Shown piece by piece: positions 57,409 to 64,000 of a DNA stretch of 64,000 nt (within the stretch, counting starts at the first letter, position 1; every line of letters begins with the position of its first letter). The notes below the pieces were generated by a model. The model was not told the origin of the DNA, did no database searches, and saw nothing but the letters and a program-made list of their open reading frames with translations. Where the stretch lies: assembly GCA_016929135.1 (NCBI GenBank), contig JAFGJK010000065.1, positions 1 through 64,000 on the forward strand. The letters are read 5' to 3'. The DNA comes from Spirochaetota bacterium (lineage in GTDB: Bacteria > Spirochaetota > UBA4802 > UBA5550). Both the position numbers and the translations under genes were made by a program.

Positions 57409-59552
57409 TCTCCGGTGAACAGAATCACGGTGGAGAGCTTCCTCACGTAGTATCTGCCGTCCATCAGGGGGGGCTCTTCTCCCGGTTCGAAGATGTCGCC
57501 GGGGGAATCGTTTGCCGTATCCGCCGCAACCCTCCATGGCCCGCCCCCCGGCGGGTCGGGTATGTAGTAATAGCGGCTGATCAACGAAGCGTTGAATATC
57601 ACGTAGATGTCGCGGTCCGGTTCATCCTCGTCCAAGAGCGCGTAATCTCCGCTGATGAGCATGCAGACGCTGCATTCTCCGCTTTCCCAGTCGTACGGTC
57701 CGGCGTCATATCCGTGCCAGGTGACATCCGGGGTCGCGAAACCCTCGGCGGCGCTGCCGGTAAAGAACCTTTTTCTTCTTAAAATGGGGTGTTTCTCCCT
57801 GAACCGGATCATCTGCCTAGTGAAGCGGAATATCTCGCCGTTTTTGGCCCTCGTGTCCCAGTCTATCCATGACAGGAGGTTGTCCTGGCAGTAGGTGTTG
57901 TTGTTCCCCCCCTGACTCCGCCGCATCTCGTCCCCTGAGAGGAGCATCGGAATCCCCTGTGATAGGAAGAGCGTGGCGATCATGTTCCTGATCTGCCGGT
58001 TCCTGAGGCGGTCGATGTAGGGGGTCGCAGGGTCCCCCTCGATGCCGAAATTGCAGCTGAGATTGTAATTTTCTCCGTCCCTGTTCTCCTCGCCATTGGC
58101 CAGGTTGTGCTTTTCCCGGTAGCTCACCAGGTCGGCCAGAGTGAAGCCGTCGTGGCAGGTGATGAAGTTGATGCCCCGCAGTGGCCCCACCTCCGATTTC
58201 CCGTAGAGGTCCGAGCTGCCGGTGATCCTGGTGGCGAAATCGCCGGCGCTCCCTCTGTCCCCTCTCCAGAAGCGCCGTACATCGTCCCTGAATTTGCCGT
58301 TCCATTCTGCCCACCGGCCGGGGAAGTTCCCCACCTGGTAGGCTCCGGCGGCGTCCCATGCCTCCGCGATGATCTTGGTGTTGCGGAGGATAGGGTCCTC
58401 CTCGATGCGCCGCAGGATCGGCGGGTTGCTCAGTATGGTGCCGTCCTGGTCGCGCCCCAGGATCGAGGCCAGGTCGAAGCGAAATCCGTCCACATGCATC
58501 TGTATCACCCAGTACCTGAGGCTGTCCAGAATCAGGTCGCGCACCAGGGGATGGTTGCAGTTCACCGTGTTGCCGCACCCGGAAAAATTCCTGTAGAGCC
58601 TGCGGTCCTCCTGCAGGATGTAGTAGATCGAGTTGTCGATGCCCCGGAATGTGACGGTGGGCCCCTTCTGGTCCCCCTCGGCGGTGTGGTTGAACACCAC
58701 GTCCAGGATCACCTCGATCCCCGCGTCGTGGAATGCCTTCACCATCTCCCTGAACTCTGTCACCTGGGCCCCGCGGTCCCTCTTAAACGAGTAGTTCCCC
58801 TTGGGGGCGAAAAAGCAGAGGGTGCTGTAGCCCCAGTAGTTGGTCAGCCGTTCCCCGGACTCTGGGTTGATGTTGATGTTCTCCCGCTCGTCGAATTCCT
58901 GGACCGGCATAAGCTCCACCGCCGTGATTCCCAGGTCCTTCAGGTACGGGATCTTTTCCACAAGGCCCCTGAAGGTGCCCGGATGGCGCGTCCCGGACGA
59001 TTCATGGCGCGTGAATCCCTTCACGTGCAGCTCGTAGATCACCGTCTTCTCCGGTGCGATGTTGAGCTGGGTGCAGGAGAAATCTCCGTTGTCGGCGACC
59101 ACGATGCTTCTGGGGGTATAGGGTGCGCTGTCCAGCGTTGAGAAGCTCAGATCCTCCTCCGGGTCGCCGGGGTCGTAGCCCCTGCACATGGTGAGGTCCC
59201 ATGTGAAGTTGTTGGATATGGCCCTGGCGTAGGGATCCACGATGAGCTTGTTTCTGTTGTACCGGTGCCCCATCTCGGGACTGTAGGGACCGTCGATGCG
59301 GTAGCCGTAATACTGCCCCTCGCCGATCCCCTCGACCCAGATGTGCCAGATATCCCCGGTCTTGTTCCTCACCGGGTCGAGCGTGATCTCGCAGGAGGGG
59401 GAGTCCTGTTCCTCACCCTGGAAAAGCACCAGGGTGACGGACGTGGCGTGCCGGCTTAAAAGGGAGAAGCATACGCCGTTCCTGTAGGGGGTCGCGCCCA
59501 GGGGGAGGGGAACCCCCGGCGAGGTATGAAGTGTCGGTGCGGTTTTTGACAT
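57405..59552 (-). CDS. glgX: glycogen debranching enzyme (GlgX-type isoamylase)
   Basis: PGVPLPLGATPYRNGVCFSLLSRHATSVTLVLF; VIYELHVKGFTRHESSG; VDGFRFDLASILGRDQDG; FITCHDGFTLADLVSY. Confidence 0.93.
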   Translation of the reverse strand: MSKTAPTLHTSPGVPLPLGATPYRNGVCFSLLSRHATSVTLVLFQGEEQDSPSCEITLDPVRNKTGDIWHIWVEGIGEGQYYGYRIDGPYSPEMGHRYNRNKLIVDPYARAISNNFTWDLTMCRGYDPGDPEEDLSFSTLDSAPYTPRSIVVADNGDFSCTQLNIAPEKTVIYELHVKGFTRHESSGTRHPGTFRGLVEKIPYLKDLGITAVELMPVQEFDERENININPESGERLTNYWGYSTLCFFAPKGNYSFKRDRGAQVTEFREMVKAFHDAGIEVILDVVFNHTAEGDQKGPTVTFRGIDNSIYYILQEDRRLYRNFSGCGNTVNCNHPLVRDLILDSLRYWVIQMHVDGFRFDLASILGRDQDGTILSNPPILRRIEEDPILRNTKIIAEAWDAAGAYQVGNFPGRWAEWNGKFRDDVRRFWRGDRGSAGDFATRITGSSDLYGKSEVGPLRGINFITCHDGFTLADLVSYREKHNLANGEENRDGENYNLSCNFGIEGDPATPYIDRLRNRQIRNMIATLFLSQGIPMLLSGDEMRRSQGGNNNTYCQDNLLSWIDWDTRAKNGEIFRFTRQMIRFREKHPILRRKRFFTGSAAEGFATPDVTWHGYDAGPYDWESGECSVCMLISGDYALLDEDEPDRDIYVIFNASLISRYYYIPDPPGGGPWRVAADTANDSPGDIFEPGEEPPLMDGRYYVRKLSTVILFTGD

Positions 59553-59577
59553 ATGGTTTGGTCTCAGGGGTTCACCG

Positions 59578-59961
59578 TCACTCCTTCTTTGGTACAACGG
59601 TGGCGGAGACGGTCAGGCGGACCGGGCTGTGTGCCTCGTCATCCGAATACACCATGACGGATCTGCTCATCGCTCCATCCCTCATCCCCGTGTACAACCG
59701 TATCTCGATGTTTCCGCTGCCGCCGGCAGGGACCTCCTTCGCCGAAAGGAGAGCTCCGGTGCAGCCTCAACCGGCCTTGATGTCACCAATGTGCAGTGTG
59801 CCGCTCCCGCTGTTGGAGAACTCGAAGACGTGCTTGGCATAGGTCATCTGGGGGAGGACCCCGAAATCGTGCGATACCTCCCGGAACTGAATCCTGGCAG
59901 TACCGTCACAGTACAGGATTGACAGCAGGAGAAGCATCATAGATGGATAGACGCGCTTCAT
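59578..59961 (-). CDS. candidate selenocysteine-containing DUF1573-like secreted protein (UGA at 59767-59769)
   Basis: MKRVYPSMMLLLLSILYCDGTARIQFREVSHDFGVLPQMTYAKHVFEFSNSGSGTLHIGDIKAG-[UGA]-GCTGALLSAKEVPAGGSGNIEIRLYTGMRDGAMSRSVMVYSDDEAHSPVRLTVSATVVPKKE*. UGA aligns with first Cys of SCGCT; frame open to 59578. SD GGAGGT upstream of ATG. Confidence 0.7.
59716..59766 (-). promoter_or_regulatory. candidate bacterial SECIS element immediately 3' of the UGA
   Basis: GCUGC..GGAgcuCUCCUU-UCGGCG-AAGGAGgUCC..GCAGC; apical loop 22-27 nt after UGA and rich in G. Confidence 0.6.
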
Positions 59962-60115
59962 AGGCACCTCCGCACTGGAAGAACCATAAACGGAGAGGTC
60001 CAGGAATCAAGTAATTTTCCTCCCCCGGGGGGTGAAAAAGATTAAAGCCACGGCGTACAAATCCGATCATAATAGCGTGATTGATTGAGTTACACGCTCC
60101 TATTATTTACCAGGT

Positions 60116-60156
60116 AAAAGGCTTTTGCAGAATGCACTCCTGCAAAAGCCTTTTTT
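60116..60156 (+). terminator. strong intrinsic terminator with no assigned upstream gene
   Basis: AAAGGCTTTTGCAG-AATGCACTC-CTGCAAAAGCCTTT-TTT. Confidence 0.85.
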
Positions 60157-60304
60157 ATTTCGGGTCCATGGCACAAACGTACTGCAACGGGTGCATTAAT
60201 GCCTTGTTGAAACGGGAGAATATTTCGATAATGGATAGAAGAGGGATCGATGGTCCCGGTGATGATTGTCGGTCATGGTGGGGCATGCGGGGTCCGGTAT
60301 AGCG

Positions 60305-60910
60305 ATGATTGTGGAGATACATGAGAAGAATCCGCAGCAGCGGTTCATAGAAAGGGCACGGCTGGTGCTGGAGCAGGGGGGGGTGATCATCTACCCCACC
60401 GATACTGTCTACGCCTACGGGTGCGATGCGCTCAACAAGAGGGCCATTGAGAAGATCTATTGGATCAAGAAGATCGGCAACAAGAAGCCCCTGAGCTTCA
60501 TCTTTTCCGATATCGCCGGGATCAACAGCTATGTCCTCCCCATGTCGGACCAGGCGTTCAAGATCATGAAGAGGGCCTTTCCGGGCCCCTATACCATGAT
60601 ACTCCGCGCCTCGAAGTTGGTGCCCAAGGTGGCCATCACCCACCAGAAGACCATCGGCGTCAGGATCCCGGACAACAACGTGGCGCTGGCGCTGGTGCGG
60701 GCCCTGGGGCGGCCGGTTATCTCGGCCAGCGTGAGCACCGTGACGGGGGAATACATCATCGAGCCGAAGGACCTCGAGAAGATGTACCGGAACGAGGTGG
60801 ACATGGTCCTGGACGCGGGCCCGAAGGCGCCGGAGCCGTCGACGGTGATCGATTTCACCGGCGGTGCGCCGGAGGTTGTACGCCGTGGAAAGGGTGAGGT
60901 GTTCTTTTAG
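60305..60910 (+). CDS. Sua5/YciO/YrdC family protein (threonylcarbamoyl-AMP synthase-like)
   Basis: ARLVLEQGGVIIYPTDTVYAYGCDALNKRAIEKIYWIKKIGNKKPLSFIFSD; KTIGVRIPDN; GRPVISASVS. Confidence 0.93.
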   Translation: MIVEIHEKNPQQRFIERARLVLEQGGVIIYPTDTVYAYGCDALNKRAIEKIYWIKKIGNKKPLSFIFSDIAGINSYVLPMSDQAFKIMKRAFPGPYTMILRASKLVPKVAITHQKTIGVRIPDNNVALALVRALGRPVISASVSTVTGEYIIEPKDLEKMYRNEVDMVLDAGPKAPEPSTVIDFTGGAPEVVRRGKGEVFF

Positions 60911-61047
60911 CCGGGTTCACGGGGTATCGGATGACCGGGGAAATAAATAATTGAATAAAACTGATGCCCCTGCGGTACTGTTCATGCCGCCGAATGGCGG
61001 CCATGACGATGAAGAGAAGAGATTTTCGGATACAGTGAGGTGAGGAC

Positions 61048-61374
61048 ATGTCTGAAGGATTGAGGACGTTTATAAACGTGGTGAAGGCGGTTGCCATCTA
61101 CCTTTCCCTGGGGGCCCTGGTCTCCTACATCTTTTATTCGCTCAAGCGGAGGGACCTCTTCGGCGGCTTCATCGGAGGCGCGGTGGTGGGCGTCGTGGGG
61201 GCGCTCATCGGCGGCTTTATCCTTGACTATATTTTTTACGATATCGTGTCGGTGGTGCTGGAATTTCTCTCCCGCGGCGCCGGCGTCGACATCATCGCCG
61301 GATTCATCGGAGCCTATATCGCCCTCTTCATCATGAACAAGCTCAACCATGACCGGGAGCGGAAGAAATACTAG
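61048..61374 (+). CDS. small membrane protein with glycine-rich TM segments
   Basis: FINVVKAVAIYLSLGALVSYIFYS; GGFIGGAVVGVVGALIGGFILDYIFY. Confidence 0.65.
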   Translation: MSEGLRTFINVVKAVAIYLSLGALVSYIFYSLKRRDLFGGFIGGAVVGVVGALIGGFILDYIFYDIVSVVLEFLSRGAGVDIIAGFIGAYIALFIMNKLNHDRERKKY

Positions 61375-63011
61375 GGGAGCAGGCGGTCCAGCAGGAGGGG
61401 GGGCACAGCGTCCAGCAGGCCCTTCGCGTCCCCCCTGTCCCTGAAGGGGCGCCGCAGGACGATCGATCCAGCCCGTTTTTTCCCTATGCCGGGGATCATC
61501 TCCAGCGCCTTTGGGGGGAGACTGTTGATGGAGGACGGAAGCGGGATCGCCATCAGCGAGCGCTCCCTGTGGCCGACGACCAGCGCATCCTGGTATGAGC
61601 CGCGCGGAAGGGGCATAGGGAATTTCGCCGTGATCGAATAGCTCGCTATCTGCTTTCCGTAGGAATATCCCGCCCTCTCCTCCTGGATGCGGCTCTGCCG
61701 CAGCACCGTTCCTACGGGGAAGACCCTCTCCAGCATCACCGTGTCGATCTCGTCCCTGATCCTGTCGCGGTAATACTCGAAGCGCCGCTCCGTCTGCCGG
61801 GAGATCACTGGCCTGGAGGCGTGGAGTGGCGTGCCGGGGAAGGGCTGCACCTTCCGGATGTTGATCCTCCGCACCATGAGTCCGGCGTCCCGTATTTCGC
61901 AGAGGCGCCGATAATTGACCGCGAAGGTTTCCGGGGACTCCCCGGCGAGGCCGTGGAGGAGGTTGATCCCCGGCAGGAGGATCGGTATGCCTCCGACTCT
62001 CCCGCCTCCGATCTCGTTGATCAAGCGCACTACCACCATGACCCGCTCGCCCGGGAGCTTCAGCCCGTTCATACGCACCACGCGATCGTCGAAGGACTCG
62101 ACCCCCATGGCCATCGTGTCTCCGGGAGTGACGGTCCCGGCGATGATCTCCAGGATCTCGGCGGATTCCCCGGGGAAGTTCGCCATGGTACCGGGATTCG
62201 CGTTGTCGATGTTCAGCACCGTGATGGCCCCACGCTCCCGGCGCTCCCTGAGGGGTGTGAAGAGCTCCCGGACCGCCGACGGCTCCGGTCGGGGAAACCC
62301 CTCCCTGATCCCGGCGAACCTCGTGCCGTACTGGAGTATGTCCGCCTGCCGTCCCAGCCTGAACCTGGTGATCCCCTGCGCTCCCAGCGAGTCGATCTCG
62401 GCCAGTATCTCCGGCACGGCCCGGAATTCCACGGTCCCGATAATCCCCTCGGAGCAGAAAGAGCAGTGGGTGCTCCTGGGGCAGCCCCGGTAGGTCTCGA
62501 TCTCGCAGATGAGATGGGGGTAGTCGGGATGGCGTGTCACCACCGGGGCCCCGGCGGCGGCCCAGCGGGCGATCTGGGTGACGGTGCGGCGGCGGTCCGC
62601 CGGCGCACCCGTCGCCACGGCATGGGCGAATGCCTCGATGTCGCGAAGCACCGGCACGGTGCTGTCGTGACCTTGGATGACCCTCCCCGCCGGCCCCCCC
62701 ACGGCGAAGCGGCCGCGGGGGTTCGACGTGATGATGCGCCGGATCTCGGCCATGGAGCCGATCCTGCTCCCCAGGTACTTACCCGGCACCACCGCGCCCC
62801 CCACGACGAAGCACCACCGGTAGTCCTCCTCCAGGAGGAGGTCGGCGGCCCTGAGGGCATCGATGGCGTGATAATCGATGGCCTCGGGGGGGACGCCGGC
62901 GTCAACCAGGGCGCCGAAGATGTAGCGGGGGTAGGGGGAGACGAAGGGGGGCACGCCGAAACATGCCGGTTCGTCCACGTAGCAGTCGATGATGGCGTAG
63001 CGCGGGTGCAT
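61371..63011 (-). CDS. radical SAM protein with C-terminal helix-hairpin-helix (COG1031-like)
   Basis: CEIETYRGCPRSTHCSFCSEG (CX5CX2C cluster); LPPKALEMIPGIGKKRAGSIVLRRPF HhH. Confidence 0.85.
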   Translation of the reverse strand: MHPRYAIIDCYVDEPACFGVPPFVSPYPRYIFGALVDAGVPPEAIDYHAIDALRAADLLLEEDYRWCFVVGGAVVPGKYLGSRIGSMAEIRRIITSNPRGRFAVGGPAGRVIQGHDSTVPVLRDIEAFAHAVATGAPADRRRTVTQIARWAAAGAPVVTRHPDYPHLICEIETYRGCPRSTHCSFCSEGIIGTVEFRAVPEILAEIDSLGAQGITRFRLGRQADILQYGTRFAGIREGFPRPEPSAVRELFTPLRERRERGAITVLNIDNANPGTMANFPGESAEILEIIAGTVTPGDTMAMGVESFDDRVVRMNGLKLPGERVMVVVRLINEIGGGRVGGIPILLPGINLLHGLAGESPETFAVNYRRLCEIRDAGLMVRRINIRKVQPFPGTPLHASRPVISRQTERRFEYYRDRIRDEIDTVMLERVFPVGTVLRQSRIQEERAGYSYGKQIASYSITAKFPMPLPRGSYQDALVVGHRERSLMAIPLPSSINSLPPKALEMIPGIGKKRAGSIVLRRPFRDRGDAKGLLDAVPPLLLDRLLP

Positions 63012-63041
63012 AGCGCTCTCAGCGGTGCGGCGGGGCTGCGC

Positions 63042-63593
63042 TCATGGGATCCCCCGGATCACCGTCTCCATCTCGTCGCGCATGAAGCCCTGGATCTTCC
63101 GCTCCACCATCAGGACGAAGTTCTTGTTCTCCCGGATCATGGTGCGGATCATCTCGTTGATGCCGTACCGCTGCACCAGGTCGTCCACACGGTCATCGAC
63201 GGAAACGATGGTATCGTGCATCACCCGCTTGTCTGCATAAAAGATGATCTCACGCTCCTCCAGGGGGCCGTCGTGGTTGTAGTTATCCATGATCACGTGG
63301 CTCTCCACGGCCAGGGCGATGGATTCGTAGCCTAACTCGCGCATCATCTCGGCCCCCAGGAGATCGTGCCGCCGGTTTCCTGTCTCGATGGAGCGGGTTT
63401 TGGCGATATCGTGCAGCAGGGCGCCGGCGATCACAAGGTCCCTGTTCACGATGCTCCTGTCGCGCAGGTTTTCGTATATGGCCAGGGAGACGTTCTTCAC
63501 CTGCCGTGAATGATCCGCGATGTTCGGGAGCATGCCGAATTCACGCTGGAGCTCCAGGCACTCCCTCTCTGTGGGTATCCGCTCAGCCATCAA
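63042..63593 (-). CDS. HD-domain phosphohydrolase family protein
   Basis: DHSRQVKNVSLAI; VIAGALLHDIAKTRSIETGNRRHDLLGAEMM. Confidence 0.9.
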   Translation of the reverse strand: MMAERIPTERECLELQREFGMLPNIADHSRQVKNVSLAIYENLRDRSIVNRDLVIAGALLHDIAKTRSIETGNRRHDLLGAEMMRELGYESIALAVESHVIMDNYNHDGPLEEREIIFYADKRVMHDTIVSVDDRVDDLVQRYGINEMIRTMIRENKNFVLMVERKIQGFMRDEMETVIRGIP

Positions 63594-64000
63594 CCGTCAC
63601 CTCGTCGCCCACGCGGATCCCCTCCCTGGCTGCAAGGGAGTCCCTCCGGTACGCCAGCTCCAGGAAACCTGCGCTCCCGGGGTAGAGGCCCGCGGCCCCC
63701 TCTCCGATCTGGTCGAAATGCCCCACCGGCCGGGGGATGATCGCGCTTCTCCCCGCCCTGATCCGCTTTCCCGAGACCCTCCCCATCATCGACGATGGGA
63801 TAGAGATGACCACGTTGCCGAAGCGGTCCACGTGCAGCACCGTGGCGTCGATGCCGTCGGCCCGCACCGTCACCGGGGGGAAGTCTCTTTTGATAAAGGA
63901 GGGGGACGGGGCTCCCAACTCGTCGATCCGCTCTCCCCGTGAGAGCCGGGCCGCGGCAGGGGCGAAGACGTCCCTGCCGTGAAAGGTCTTCGAGGCCCCC
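63583..64000 (-). CDS. SAM hydroxide adenosyltransferase family protein (5' end truncated by window edge)
   Basis: FHGRDVFAPAAARLSRGERIDELGAPSPSF..VLHVDRFGNVVISIP..FLELAYRRDSLAAREGIRVGDEVTV. Confidence 0.88.
   Translation of the reverse strand, partial: GASKTFHGRDVFAPAAARLSRGERIDELGAPSPSFIKRDFPPVTVRADGIDATVLHVDRFGNVVISIPSSMMGRVSGKRIRAGRSAIIPRPVGHFDQIGEGAAGLYPGSAGFLELAYRRDSLAAREGIRVGDEVTVDG

Noticed and set aside
59629-59922. 97-aa plus-strand ORF opposite the DUF1573 gene
   Set aside because: Antisense shadow; the minus-strand frame has a signal peptide, family motif and SD.
60081-60302. 73-aa ORF with CNGC motif downstream of the orphan terminator
   Set aside because: Runs through the terminator hairpin; poor SD and no family match, so probably noncoding.

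Overview
64 kb of dense, GC-rich bacterial chromosome. No rRNA, CRISPR array, transposase, phage or conjugation module was seen. The gene content suggests a Spirochaetota-like organism; this is inference, based mainly on a chemotaxis operon resembling the spirochaetal cheA/cheW/cheX/cheY type. Core blocks: thrS-infC-rpmI-rplT; cheW-cheA-cheB-cheY; scpA-scpB-pheA-tyrA-cmk-rpsA; rpmF-acpP-rnc-nudix-aroB; trkA/trkH; IHF/HU-rpsT; mpl; nfeD-SPFH; rmuC; glgX; and two tRNA-Val genes. The strongest unusual signals are: (1) a DUF1573-type protein at 59578-59961(-) whose frame is interrupted by one in-frame UGA exactly where the family's SCGCT cysteine should be, followed at once by a bSECIS-like hairpin, giving a candidate selenoprotein; (2) CheA fused to a CheC/CheX-type phosphatase domain with one intact and one degenerate active site; (3) acetate kinase fused to a PduL-type phosphotransacylase; (4) an ABC ATPase that has lost its Q-loop, signature, catalytic Glu and H-loop residues, paired with a membrane protein; (5) an AT-rich ArsR island with two matching 22-bp operators, a small membrane protein and a CxxC-less HMA-like protein; (6) an intrinsic terminator encoded inside a signal-peptide sequence; (7) alternating GAGGG/CCCTC segments in the thrS leader; (8) a small secreted protein with a mirror-symmetric cysteine pattern; (9) infC starting at AUU, which the ORF track missed. 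All calls come from reading the sequence; no searches were run.
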